Below are positions 10,901 through 20,859 of a stretch of DNA of 64,000 nt, piece by piece. Below the pieces are notes generated by a model. It was not told the DNA's origin, made no database searches, and saw only the letters and a program-made list of their open reading frames with translations. Source of the DNA: Oegoconia quadripuncta (taxonomy: Eukaryota; Arthropoda; Insecta; Lepidoptera; Autostichidae); contig OX438758.1 in the NCBI GenBank assembly GCA_949316235.1, forward strand, positions 7,473,731 to 7,537,730, written 5' to 3'. A program made the position numbers and the translations under genes. How positions within the stretch are numbered: position 1 is the first letter of the stretch; each line of letters opens with the position of its first letter.

Positions 10901-13900
10901 TATGACTACTTTTTTGCATTGTCACAATTTTTTATCTAGTTTTTAAAAGTGAAGAGTCTGTGTATAAGGACTGCAATATGCTCTTGATCTGATATTACAA
11001 TAAGGTTTGGCAGCACAACGTCCTGATTGGCGCAAGTTTGTGGATAGGAGAGTAAGCGATTTCGAAGAGCAGCGTAGAGCTGACCTCGACGCTAAACGCG
11101 ACGAGCTGAAAACCTGTCCACCCGCTGCCATTCATTATGATTACGTGCCCAGATTGCGCACGGGAGTTAACCGCAAAGATTGGCTATGTTAACCATCTTC
11201 GAGCGCACCAGAGCCAAACCGATTAGGAGTCGAAGTGGTTGCTATGGCCGAAATCAGTCGGAAGCCAGTCCCTCAAATAAGATGCGGTTTCCGGGTGTAC
11301 GCTACTACCTTCGGCCTTATCTTCACTTAACATCAGGTGTGATTGAGCTCAAGCGCTAACCCTTTGTTTTTTTTTATGCGTAACGGGTTGGTACTTGACT
11401 TCAATCACACTTGATGTTAAGTGAAGATGAGGTCAAAGGTGGTAGCGTACTGACCCGGAAACCCCCAACACATTTGGGGAACTGGTTATCTTATCTCTGA
11501 CAATCAGATCACAACAATGCTATTAACATTGCTGTTTGGCGGCAGATTTAGATAAGATGGTGGTAGCTAGACAGGTGGACATTTAAAATGCCCTACCACC
11601 AACCGAACCGAGTACTTAAACATTTACCTCGCTGGGGATCGAACCCGGTACCTACGAATCGTAAACCCAATGTTGTTTACATTGAGCCACGGAGGCGGTT
11701 GTGGATTAAAAAAAAAGCATTATTATTAGTGCAGTGTCGACAAATAAACGTAGCCCTCTAACACTTACCCGTGCTATTGGCAATGCCAGGTCCAATAACA
11801 AATACAGGTAGTGGATCATTTACGAAAGCAAATGCCACCAACCGGTCCAATTGCATGTTATTTATCTTGGGAATCACTGCAGTGACCACCAAGGACTCTG
11901 AAAAAAAAAAACATTTTCATGATTAAAGAAAACCTCCTTAACTCGTATTCGCAAATGTCTCTTGTTTTTATACAAGTAAATAAATATCCTTAGACATACA
12001 CACAGCGCCATCTAATTCCACAGTAAGCAACTCTAGGCTTGTGTTGTGGATACCAGATGGTTGATATATTAGGTCCTTACCTATGAAATTGGCGTTTTGT
12101 ATGAAGAATTTCATTGAGACTGTTTTCTCTATACAAAAACATTTTTGATTTTTTTTTGGGAACGGCAAATCCAAATTTTGCTAAACTTTTTTTTTGTTGT
12201 GTTGTGGATACCAGATGGCTTATCGTCTGCCTTTAATTGAAAACAACCGGGATCGACTTTAACCTGCCCTTAGAAACACGAAAACACTTGTTTGGTGTAG
12301 TGGTTAGCAACTCTGACCATTATACCAAAAGGTTGCGGGTTCGAGTCCCGCTAAGGGGCATATGTTTGTATGATGAATACGGACATGTGTACCCGAGTTA
12401 TGGATGTTTTCATTTATAATAAATATTTATATACAAAAAAAAATATGTATGTATGTAGTATATCAACCATCTGGTATCCACAACACAAGCCTGTAGTTGC
12501 TTACTGTGGAACTAGATTGCGATGTGTGTATGTCTAAGGATATTTATTTATTATTATTATTATTATTAATATATACTTACAGGTGTCACAAAAACCTTTA
12601 CAGGTTTATCCGAACACCGTACCTATGTCATCATCGGACACTCATGCATGACATAGTGACTTATATTATAGCTTATAAACAGTTATCCATTCATTTTATC
12701 CCCCTACACACAACTAGGGCTTACCCCACGTTGTTTCAAGCATTATATAATGTTTGGAACACCTAAACGCTAATGTTTGGGATATCGATGACCACCCCAT
12801 TTGGGATAAAGATCGTGACGTTTTAATAATAATTATCCATTTTATTGTCATGCAATGCAATGCCCATAGATAAATAAATACCCTACAGACTAACAACCAT
12901 AAACTTAGGAATCACAGGTCCTTTTGCATTTCTGGTATGATGTTCATCCGTCTTTCTTGGAATCGATGGAATACTAAACCCTTTCAGCTTGCCGACCTTA
13001 TGTATGTATGTATGTCAGATAGCCACTAGTATGCCACAATTCCATCAAGCCGCACTGGTCCGCATGGTGGATTATGTCCCATACCCTCTCCCAGGGAGAG
13101 AAGGCTGTGCCTCAACAGTGTATACAAGTCGTACTGGTCCGCATGATGGATTATGGCCCATACCCTCTCCCAGGGAGAGAAGGCTGTGCCTCAACAGTGT
13201 ATACAAGCCGCACTGGTCCGCATTGTGGATTATGGCCCATACCCTCTCCCAGGGAGAGAAGGCTGTGCCTCAACAGTGTATACAAGCCGCACTGGTCCGC
13301 ATTGTGGATTATGGCCCATACCCTCTCCCAGGGAGAGAAGGCTGTGCCTCAACAGTGTATACAAGCCGCACTGGTCCGCATTGTGGATTATGTCCCATAC
13401 CCTCTCCCAGGGAGAGAAGGCTGTGCCGCAACAGTGTATACAAGCCGCACTGGTCCGCATTGTGGATTATGGCCCATACCCTCTCCCAGGGAGAGAAGGC
13501 TGTGCCGCAACAGTGTATACAAGCCGCACTGGTCCGCATTGTGGATTATGTCCCATACCCTCTCCCAGGGAGAGAAGGCTGTGCCTCAACAGTGTATACA
13601 AGCCGCACTGGTCCGCATTGTGGATTATGGACCATACCCTCTCCCAGGGAGAGAAGGCTGTGCCTCAACAGTGCATACAAGTCGTACTGGTCCGCATGAT
13701 GGATTATGGCCCATACCCTCTCCCAGGGAGAGAAGGCTGTGGCTCAACAATGTATACAAGCCGCACTGGTCCGCATGGTGTATTATGGCCCATACCCCCT
13801 CCCAGGGAGAGAAGGCTGTGCCTCAACAGCGTATATTAGAAAACACACGTTACGTTATTATTTTGATGTAAAACTCATACTTAAAAATATTTACAACTAT

Positions 13901-16900
13901 TTACAGTACATTAAAAGGTGACTTACGATACGTGACAGAAGACGCATCAGTAGTGACAACTGGCTCTTTTCCTCTCCGATGGAATCTGAAGTAGGTGTAG
14001 GGCACTACCTGATTGAGTCCTCTAAACTCTATTGCCAATACCACCTTGTCTGTATCCTTGTTTATACTACAAAAAAAAGAGGTAGAACTAACACTATATA
14101 TAATAATATATAGACACATGCAAATTGATTTAATTATGGCGAGAATTCTTAAATTCATCTGTTTCTTCAGATCTATGAAACATAATAACTAAACAATTAA
14201 TATAATATTTATGATTATAATTAATATATATATTTGTAATTAATATAATACAATAATTAATAACAATTAAAATAAATCAAATTTACTTTGCACTGGCTGA
14301 ATTGTATCCTTTTGTATCTCAATTTGGGGTGGAGCTACAAAAATTAAGTTCTTAGAATTAGAGAGAACACATCGCTTTCTACTTAAATGTACCTACTTCA
14401 AGCCTCATATATTTCCCACTGAAGCGCTACACAATATCAGTGACTTGGGCCCGTATTAATAAACCAATCTCAATACAAGTCTTGAGGCTGTATCAACAGA
14501 GATGCGTCTTAAGCAGTTGACGCTATCTCAAGCTCCGTGCTAATTTATAAACCAATCTGGAGGTCTACTCAGATGAGATCACTTCTCAAGTATTCGCCTC
14601 AGCGGCAAATGAATGATGGTGTTGAGTTTCGTTTATTAATACGCGCACCTCTCAAGTGAGTACTGCTTGAGTATGCACGTGCTTTTCAGGTCTCAAGTTA
14701 GGTTTATTAATCAACACGCTTACTTGAGATCGGTCACAAGACTGTTCTCAATCTTGAGAATGGTTTATTAATACGGGCCTTACTATCGGTCAGAGCGGTC
14801 GGTTTTTTGACATTGTCAAAATAGCTGAATTCGACTTTATGTATTCTAGCATCACCCACGTACATTGATCCCGTTCTTCTTTTTTGAAGTTTTCGTGATG
14901 AATTTCAAGAGAAACTAAGCCCCAGGCGAGAATATAGTAAAAATATAAAAAATACTTACTAAAACTCCTCGATCCGCCCATTAAGTCCTCTTATTTCCTG
15001 CTCATAAGTCGAGACAGTAACGTTTACGTTTGGAATATAGTATATAGCATGCCTCCTGTAGTAAGGCTCTGGTACAGGGCCATAGGTCTTCTTGCAGTGG
15101 CTGTGGTCAGCGAAGAAGTTTCTTATGCAGTTAGTGTCGTAGGGCCGGCAGGGACGCTCTATGTTGCCTTGGTCTGAAAGCAGGAATGATGAGGGTACTT
15201 TAACATTTTTTTTATGCACGACGGGTTCGTACTTGACCTCAATCACACCTGATGATAAGTGAAGATGAGGACCAAGGTGGAAGCGTACCGACCCGGAAAC
15301 CCCAACACATTTGGGGGACTGGCTATCTTATCTCTGACAGCCGGAACACAACAATGCTACTAACATTGCTGCTTGGCGGCAGATTTAGATAAATGGTGGT
15401 AACTAGCCAGGCGGACATTTAAAACGCCCTACCACCAACCAAACCGAGTACTTAAACATGTACCCCGCTGGGGATCGAACCCGCGACCTCCGGGTCGTAA
15501 ACCCAATGTTGTTTACATTGAGCCACGGAGGCGGTTAAACTAAATATAGGATTAAGTATTTAATAACATAAATTTAATGATGACCTGTTTGTTTGGTTTA
15601 GTAGTTAGAAACTCTGCTACTATACCAAATGGTCGCGGGTTCGAATCCCGCTAGGGGCATATGTTTGTATGATGAATACAGACATGTGTTCGCGAGTTAT
15701 GGATGTATTTCATTTATACATGTATTTATTTACATTAAAAAAAATGTATTTGTGTAGTTTATCAACCATTTGGTATCCATAATACAAGTCTAGATGCTTA
15801 CTGTGGACCTAGATGGCGCTGTGTGTTTGTGCAAAGATATTTATTCATTAGTAAAAAAATGTAAAAGATAGTAATAACCACGCGTTTGTTAGTAGCGTCA
15901 TAAAAGGTACAATAATTTAAGAGTACCACTATCCACCTCCAGGCTCCATCATCAGGGTCCTGATATCAAGTGTAATGTATTAGACTCGTCGAAACAAACC
16001 AAATGAGCCCAAACTCGAGGAGTTTACTAATAGCCATTCAAGAGTTCTGTCAACTCAATGATACCACAACATTTGGTGGCTCAATGTAAACAATATAGGT
16101 TTTACGAATCGGAGGTCGCGGGTTCTAAAGGTGAACCCTGGACATAGCCGAACCTTACTGAAGTGGGTAGTTTTACAAATTTTTGTATGTATAAATTAGT
16201 AGTATTTTAGTACCTCCGTGCCTCAATGTAAACAGCATTGGGCTTACGATTCGGAGGTCGCGGGTTCGATCCCCAGCGGGGTACATATATAAGCACTCGG
16301 TTTGATTGGTGGTAGGGCATTTTAAATGTCCGCCTGGCTAGCTACCACCATGTTATCTAAATCTGCCGCCAAGCAGTAATATTAATAGCATTGTTGTGTT
16401 GCGGTTGTCAGAGATAAGATAGCCAGCCTCCCAAATAAGACGGGGTTTCCGGGGCAGTACGCTTCCACCTTCGGCCTCATCTTCACTTAACATCAGGTGT
16501 GATTGAAGTTAAGTACTAAGCCGTTGTGCATAAAATAAATATGCAGATATGCATACGTGACAGGGGGTGAGTCTGTAGATGTTTTTAGGTGGAAAGTCCC
16601 ATAGTCGCCCTTTTACGAAACCCACGGGAAAATGGATTGATTCTATTCTTTTCTGTAGAAACCACACGGCCTTTTTATTTTATTTATTTATTTATTTATA
16701 TAGAAATCACACAGCATGTAATTACCTACATTTAAAAATATTTCTTAAAATTTCTAAAGCCAAATTTATAGAGATTTCTAATTTGCAATTTGAATATTAA
16801 CTGGTACTCAGCTAACTTTGATAGTAAATAAGCTAAAAACTAAGGCATTGCTTTACATCATTTGTGTGTATGTGTGAGTGAGAGAGTGTAGAATGTGGAT

Positions 16901-17209
16901 GGAGTGTAATAAACAAATACCTTTGAATGGAAACAATTTTAAAACGAAACGAAAACGAAAATTATACTTATAATATTGTAGACATAACAATATTTACTTA
17001 CCTGGGTTTCCTACATTCAGATTTCTCATTGGAGTTGTTCCATTTCTATTTGTGCCATTCATATTTTGGCGATTATTAAAATTATTGGTGTTAACATTAT
17101 TATTATTAATAACATTGTTGTTTATGTTATTGTTAATATTATTCACTTGACCTTGGCCGAGAGTATAACTTACGCAAACCAATAAGAAAACAGAATAAAA
17201 CGACTTCAT
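7949..17209 (-). CDS. Fibrohexamerin/P25-like secreted protein, gene A (5 exons)
   Basis: Exons: 17002-17209, 14960-15173, 13927-14066, 11769-11897, 7949-8091, all with GT-AG introns; 834 nt give 277 residues. Exon 1 encodes a signal peptide (MKSFYSVFLLVCVSYTLG) and then about 40 residues dominated by asparagine, ending TTPMRNLNVGNP. Exon 2 has the RPC-x4-D-x2-CI pattern and a third Cys, exon 5 ends CDFGVKIL. This pattern is that of the fibrohexamerin/P25 family, glycoproteins associated with fibroin in silk glands; takeout/JHBP is a weaker alternative. Exon lengths and phases match the five neighbours exactly, so the gene is probably functional. The introns carry SINEs, a 79-bp minisatellite and a MITE. 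A Tc1-like transposon sits 118 bp upstream of the ATG. The gene structure is well supported; the function is by family only. Confidence 0.78.
8750..9000. repeat. Short palindrome and dispersed-repeat fragment in intron 4 of gene A
   Basis: TACTGGACTA near 8768 and TAGTCCAGTA near 8811 are inverted copies. From about 8930, a diverged piece of the repeat family containing GGGGTGG and GTGACGTT follows (other copies near 10000, 12760 and 22300). Confidence 0.35.
9140..9345 (+). repeat. Dispersed repeat, inverted relative of 1735-1915
   Basis: Contains the same ordered blocks as 1735-1915 in the opposite orientation (taccttgcact-like block, tatgta run, GTCGGGTTAAAAGAA). Non-coding. Confidence 0.45.
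9371..9775 (-). mobile_element. SINE-C copy with internal extra block
   Basis: tRNA-derived SINE in reverse orientation: a catcatcatcagcccc tail block, the agggagtatggg block, and a head reading GGTTCGAT-like box B near 9710-9725 and a GGTGATTCAGCGG-like box A near 9760. Related copies at 36408-36695 and 51058-51340 lack the extra stretch at about 9588-9655. It lies in intron 4 of gene A. Confidence 0.65.
9990..10300. repeat. GGGGTGGTCAGA repeat fragment and GGCGCC repeat end
   Basis: At 9995-10135 is a copy of the dispersed family containing CCCAAATGGGGTGGTCAGA (better copy at 22290-22570). At 10265-10300 is an end of the GGCGCC MITE-like family. Both are diverged. Confidence 0.45.
10985..11225 (+). 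pseudogene. LINE polyprotein 3' relic with zinc-finger tail
   Basis: One frame (11007-11189) reads a charged helical stretch, WRKFVDRRVSDFEEQRRAD, typical of the end of non-LTR retrotransposon ORF2. A different frame (about 11149-11226) then gives a C2H2 finger, CPDCA...GYVNHLRAHQ, with C-x2-C and H-x4-H and a stop soon after. The change of frame means the fragment is dead. It lies in intron 4 of gene A. Confidence 0.5.
11262..11374 (+). mobile_element. SINE-A tail, truncated
   Basis: 3' third of SINE-A in plus orientation, ending in a T-rich stretch that directly meets the tail of an inverted copy at 11376. The pair is therefore tail to tail. Confidence 0.6.
11376..11699 (-). mobile_element. 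SINE-A, full length
   Basis: About 320 bp tRNA-derived SINE in reverse orientation. The head at 11630-11697 shows box B (GGTTCGATCCC on the minus strand) and box A (GTGGCTCAATGTAAAC). The body carries the taagatggtggtagctag block and the tail the atgttaagtgaagatgag block. It ends about 70 bp below exon 4 of gene A. Confidence 0.75.
11975..12070 (-). mobile_element. SINE-B 3' half
   Basis: Reverse-oriented SINE-B body: the block ccttagacatacacacagcg, then the block with aagcaactctaggctt and ggataccagatggttgat. The tRNA-like head is absent. It lies in intron 3 of gene A, just above exon 4. Confidence 0.6.
12225..12565 (+). mobile_element. SINE-B copy joined to a repeat-D fragment
   Basis: 12225-12286 belongs to dispersed repeat D (other copies at 24170-24310 and 33361-33830). 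From 12287 a SINE-B begins with a tRNA-like head: box A TGGTGTAGTGGTTAGCA and box B GGTTCGAGTCCC. A body with atgatgaatacggacatgtg and a TTATTA-rich tail follow. Confidence 0.65.
12750..12835 (-). repeat. GGGGTGG repeat fragment
   Basis: Short inverted relative of the family at 22290-22570 (tgaccaccccatttgggata). Non-coding. Confidence 0.45.
13046..13835. repeat. 79-bp minisatellite, ten units
   Basis: Ten head-to-tail units of exactly 79 bp: the marker ggtccgcat recurs at 13057, 13136, 13215 and so on to 13768. Units differ at a few positions only. Because 79 is not a multiple of three and the unit lacks stops in several frames, three overlapping plus-strand frames of 228-265 codons and minus-strand frames of 76 codons arise by chance. 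These are not genes. The array lies in intron 3 of gene A, about 90 bp below exon 3. Confidence 0.92.
14448..14779. mobile_element. Harbinger-like MITE, copy 1
   Basis: 332 bp element with inverted ends beginning GGCCCGTATTAATAAACC. Flanks are TTG and TTA, compatible with a 3-bp TTA target duplication with one mutation. Internal sequence consists of imperfect palindromes around CTCAAG. A second copy in the opposite orientation lies at 59275-59605. No coding capacity. It lies in intron 2 of gene A. Confidence 0.7.
15205..15536 (-). mobile_element. SINE-A, full length
   Basis: Reverse-oriented SINE-A with intact head (box A GTGGCTCAATGTAAAC, box B GGTTCGATCCC) at about 15470-15534. It starts only about 30 bp from the exon 2 acceptor of gene A, within intron 1. 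Confidence 0.75.
15588..15850 (+). mobile_element. SINE-B copy
   Basis: tRNA-like head with box B GGTTCGAATCCC, then the atgatgaatacagacatgtg body and the tail block ending ctgtgtgtttgtgc. It lies in intron 1 of gene A. Confidence 0.7.
16075..16534 (+). mobile_element. SINE-A head fragment followed by full SINE-A
   Basis: 16075-16125 repeats the SINE-A head with a broken box B. The full copy runs 16213-16534: head with GGTTCGATCCCC near 16263, body with the TCTAAATCTGCCGCCAAGCA block and the tail ending tgtgcataaaa. It lies in intron 1 of gene A. Confidence 0.7.
16545..16690 (+). repeat. Dispersed repeat, 3' part (family of 22290-22570)
   Basis: Shares acgtgacagggggtgag and the following block up to aaaccacacggcc with 22405-22550. 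Ends in a TTTA microsatellite. Confidence 0.5.
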
Positions 17210-17269
17210 TTTTAACAGTGCACAGACAACTGAAAGAATTACTATTAAAAGGCAATCTCAGTTACGTTA

Positions 17270-17282
17270 CATTCATAGCGTG
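17270..17282. promoter_or_regulatory. Shared upstream motif of gene A (GCGTG core)
   Basis: CATTCATAGCGTG lies 61-73 bp above the gene A start. Gene B has CATTCATTGCGTG at the same distance, and genes C-F have ATCGCGTGATAA there. On the coding strand the core reads CACGC. Conservation of sequence and position among otherwise diverged upstream regions suggests a binding site. Confidence 0.5.
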
Positions 17283-17672
17283 AGGTATCTATTTAATTAG
17301 ACCGTACAATTAACCTTTTATATATACAGGGCGTCCCAAAGTTATGGGACATGAAGGGGAAGTACCTTAAATATCGTAGATAGTGAATTTTGCTCAAAGA
17401 AGACTTTATGTTATTTTTAAAAGTTAGTAATTCTGCATTCATAGATTTTCTAAAAATTATTTGCTTCGGCTGGGAATCGAACCGACTCAAATGTGAAAAA
17501 AAAAACACCCTACTTTTATGATGCCAATCGAAAGAATAGCTAAAAAATAATAACTCTGCCTAAGTAACATAGTATTTTAAAAGAAAGGAACAACGTGAAA
17601 TTAATCATTTTAATCAAATAAAAAACATACATGAAACTGCCGTAGTCAATTAAGTAGGTATTTTTTTGTAAA

Positions 17673-18734
17673 TTAATTAATTAAATGCTCAAAATGTGAT
17701 CCCTCTTGTCTTACGCAAATCGCCAATCTTTTAATGAGCCCGCTGCCTGTTGATTTTCTAATCATTTTATGGTGAACACTCGATGTGATATGGCACAATT
17801 CTGTTTGCAACTCGCCTACGTTCTCGTATCGCTTTTTGTATAGCATATCTTTCACGTATCCCCAAAAGAAGAAATCTAATGGTGTGAGGTCCGGGGATCT
17901 GGCCGGCCATCTAATCGGTCCATTTGTACCAATCCATGTAGGAAAACATTCATTTAGAAAATCTGCTGCTCTCCGACTATTATGAGCCGGAGCTCCATCT
18001 TGTTGGAAAATTAAGTTTTCTTGCTCCGCCGCGGAATGGTTTCTTATCTTATCCCTTAAAATTTGAAGTATTCCTAAATACTTTTCTGTGTTCAAGGTTC
18101 CTTGGTAAAAATGGATTAAGAAAACCCGGTTTTTTAAAAGTCCGCACCAACAGTTGAGTGAAAAACGCACTTGGTTATTAGTTTCAGTCACTCGTAGGGG
18201 ATTTTCTTTAGACCAAATACGATTATTGTTGCGGTTATACATACCGTTATTGCTAAAGTTAGATTCGTCTGTCCAAATAATATTATCCAAAAAATTTGGA
18301 TCTTCGAGCAATCGTGCCTGGATATCAAGACAGAAATTTTTTCTCCTTTCTGTATCGCCCGGAAGTAATTTTTGAACCAATCGTCCTTCAACATAACTCT
18401 TAAAACCGTGTTTTTTTAATACACGGTGTATTTTACTTTTTGAAACTCCAATTTCATGTTCTCCTTCTCTCACCGATGCTTTCGGAAAAGCCGAAAAGTA
18501 AATTAAAATACCAAGTTCTTCGTCGTTGATCGTATGGTTTTCTTGCTGTGGTTCTCTTGGGCGTTTATCGAAACGTCCCAGAGTTTTCAAATTGTTCACA
18601 AGCCTTTTCAAAACTTTACGAGACGGTATTTGTCTATCAGGATATTTTACGCCATACCACCGCAAACTTCTAGAGATATCTTTATCGTTCAAAAAATATG
18701 CTTCCATTAGATCAAAACTTACTTGATATGCCAT
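17673..18734 (-). CDS. DDE transposase of copy 1 (DD41D-like group, spacing 40)
   Basis: 353 residues, intact. The N-terminal 125 residues look like a helix-turn-helix DNA-binding region (GVSKSKIHRVLKKHG at about 96-110). The catalytic DDE domain shows D156 in WTDESNF, D246 in FQQDGAPAH and D287 in SPDLTPLDFF. Forty residues separate the last two, close to the DD41D group of the Tc1/mariner superfamily but one short of it. It would cut and paste its own element at TA sites. The protein is identical to that of copy 2 as far as I can compare. All three acidic residues are present, so activity is possible. Confidence 0.88.
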   Translation of the reverse strand: MAYQVSFDLMEAYFLNDKDISRSLRWYGVKYPDRQIPSRKVLKRLVNNLKTLGRFDKRPREPQQENHTINDEELGILIYFSAFPKASVREGEHEIGVSKSKIHRVLKKHGFKSYVEGRLVQKLLPGDTERRKNFCLDIQARLLEDPNFLDNIIWTDESNFSNNGMYNRNNNRIWSKENPLRVTETNNQVRFSLNCWCGLLKNRVFLIHFYQGTLNTEKYLGILQILRDKIRNHSAAEQENLIFQQDGAPAHNSRRAADFLNECFPTWIGTNGPIRWPARSPDLTPLDFFFWGYVKDMLYKKRYENVGELQTELCHITSSVHHKMIRKSTGSGLIKRLAICVRQEGSHFEHLIN

Positions 18735-19178
18735 GTTCGCAATAAATTAACACAATAACACTTGTGTAAGTGAATTGAGACTAAACAGATCAATATCCGA
18801 AAAACAAACGCTCGCACATACTGTTCCATTTTCAAATTTAAGAACAACATTTAAAAATATCACTTCTTTTTAAAATATCTTAAAAAGTATGCATTCAAAC
18901 AAACGCTGTCATAAACTGTTCCATTTTCAAATTATAAATTATTTATTTTTGTTTTTAATTTGCCTTCTGTCTAGCTTACAGAGGACGTATTGAAATACAA
19001 GTTTTATCATTTCATCTACACGTGCACTTATAATAAGGAAAACTATGTTAGTACCTATTTTATGAAGTGGGTACTTATTTACGAATAATCAATGCTATCT
19101 TTGGAATGATAATATCGCTACTTTTCGAACGTCGTCGGCAATAAATAACTTTCTTGAAATTTGACTCAATCATTTTAT
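18735..19178. other. Non-coding interior of transposon copy 1
   Basis: AT-rich segment between the transposase start and the right inverted repeat, presumably containing the transposase promoter. CTGTTCCATTTTCAAATT occurs twice, near 18820 and 18916. Confidence 0.5.
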
Positions 19179-19448
19179 GTTGTTCCTTTCTTTTAAAATA
19201 CTATGTTACTTAGGCAGAGTTATTATTTTTTAGCTATTCTTTCGATTGGCATCATAAAAGTAGGGTGTTTTTTTTTTCACATTTAAGTCGGTTCGATTCC
19301 CAGCCGAAGCAAGTAATTTTTAGAAAATCTATGAATGCAGAATTACTAACTTTTAAAAATAACATAAAGTCTTCTTTGAGCAAAATTCACTATCTACAAT
19401 ATTTAAGGTACTTCCCCTTCATGTCCCATAACTTTGGGACGCCCTGTA

Positions 19449-20285
19449 TACCTCTAAGTAGGTAATGGTCATTAAATTCGAGTGAATAATTAGTCATAAT
19501 TTATGTTTATCACGATACTGAATTATAGTCACATACATATCAGTGATTAGTGGAAACTCTCGTCCCCATTGCTGGGGTACTACAGTACTACAGTAAGGCC
19601 TTCAGTTACTAAGAGGTGGGCCATAATCCACCACGTACCTACGCAGGCCCATTATATATAGCTACATATCTAGTCACTGTTCTGACGAGGTCTTTAAATT
19701 TCTTCTCAGATTAATAATTTTCTCAGGTACCTAAAGTGGTAATGAAAGCGTATTCAGTGTCCCATAAATGATATTTAAACTTTGCTTAGTCTAAACATAG
19801 TCACATCGGCCAATATTTGTCGGTCAAAGTGATATTAGTCAGTGGCGATACCTTGATATAAGCCCAAAAGCCCGGCATGCATTTGCCTTAATAAAATAGG
19901 TATTCAATCAAGAATATCAACTTCAAATTTTATTGATCTTTACTCTGTACTGAAATTGCATATAATCGTCCATATTGAACAGAAAGGAGGCAACAAGGTG
20001 TATTTAACTTCATTAACTGCATAAAAACTACAATACATTCATCCAACATATCTCGTTCTTGCCATACTCTGAAACCCTAGGCACGCCACTGATATTGTTT
20101 TATTGTCTTGTCGTTCAAATCGCTCAAAGATTCGTCGGGCCAAATAACCTGTCGTACGAATGTAGTGTCGGTAAAAGTTGTGTCGCTCTTACGTCGGGGA
20201 ACTGTTTGTAGAACAACAGTTCCGGAATCATCATTTAATATGCTTACTAGATTCTTGGGTTATTACTAGATTAAGGATAAAAATA
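19449..20285. other. No gene recognised
   Basis: Spacer between transposon copy 1 and the Helitron-like fragments. 19560-19660 contains weak traces of a repeat resembling SINE-C (ccattgctggggtactac). No exon found. Confidence 0.4.
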
Positions 20286-20289
20286 TACT

Positions 20290-20440
20290 GAACTATCTTT
20301 CCGCCCGCAACTTCGTCCGCATGGAAGATTTCATCACAATCGGTTCAGTAAAAAAAACCGTTTAGGTGTGAAGAGGTAACAAACATACATACACACATAC
20401 AAACTTTCGCATTTATAATATTAGTTGGGAATTAGTTGGG
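20290..20440 (-). mobile_element. Non-autonomous Helitron-like fragment
   Basis: Read on the minus strand it starts at a CTAATATTATAAATGCGAAAG block and ends at GCGGACGAAGTTGCGGGCGG, the typical termini of short Helitron-like repeats in Lepidoptera. A better preserved copy is at 27655-27848, and the long Helitron at 41397-46369 ends with the same motif. Confidence 0.6.
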
Positions 20441-20684
20441 ATTGAATTTCCGGCGGAGTTATGTTAGGTTAACTACAGGACTAGGGTTACTAATTTTCGG
20501 CCTAGTTTATTTCTCGGGTTTTCGATTTAAATTCCGGGAATTCACGATTGGTAGAAAAATGACTAAAACACCGTTATCTTCAAAAAAAAAACAATATTGC
20601 TTAAAAAAAAGAAATCGAGTAATTAGTGTTTCGTACAATAAAGTTGGTTGTTTTCATACTTCTACTACTTTATTGTATGACTAG

Positions 20685-20855
20685 CTTTCCGCGCGCGGAT
20701 TCGCCTGCGTGATATAACTTCATAGCGATAAAAAGTATTCTATGTCTTAATCCAGGGTATATTCTACCTATATACCAAATTTCATCCAAATCCGTTCATC
20801 GGTTTTGCCGTGATTGAACAACAAACAAACATCCAAACTTTCGCATTAGATTTAG
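20685..20855 (-). mobile_element. Non-autonomous Helitron-like fragment
   Basis: Begins ACTAGCTTTCCGCGCGCGG on the plus strand (inverted 3' terminus), contains caaatttcatccaaatccgt, and ends near the inverted 5' block aactttcgcatt. A further partial piece lies at 21500-21605. Confidence 0.6.
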
Positions 20856-20859
20856 ATGC

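Larger units (their letters stand above)
17327..19446 (-). mobile_element. Tc1/mariner-superfamily transposon with long TIRs, copy 1
   Basis: 2,120 bp element starting CAGGGCGTCCCAAAG and ending with its inverse, with TA on both sides. The inverted repeats span about 270 bp each (17327-17596 and 19179-19446). One transposase gene is on the minus strand. Compared with copy 2 at 55591-57711 I find only three differences (one A-run length, one base near 17648, one base in the right repeat), so one copy is a very recent product of the other or of a common source. It lies 118 bp upstream of the ATG of gene A. Confidence 0.92.

Noticed and set aside
12287..12360. Candidate tRNA genes with box A and box B
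   Set aside because: These boxes belong to dispersed SINE-B and SINE-A heads present in many copies; cloverleaf pairing is incomplete and bodies and tails follow.
12989..13871. Three overlapping plus-strand open frames of 228-265 codons
   Set aside because: They are the three reading phases of a stop-free 79-bp minisatellite; the protein periodicity follows the DNA unit and the region is intronic.
17785..18726. Small plus-strand frames inside the transposase (and at 56050-56991)
   Set aside because: Antisense shadows of the 353-residue transposase.
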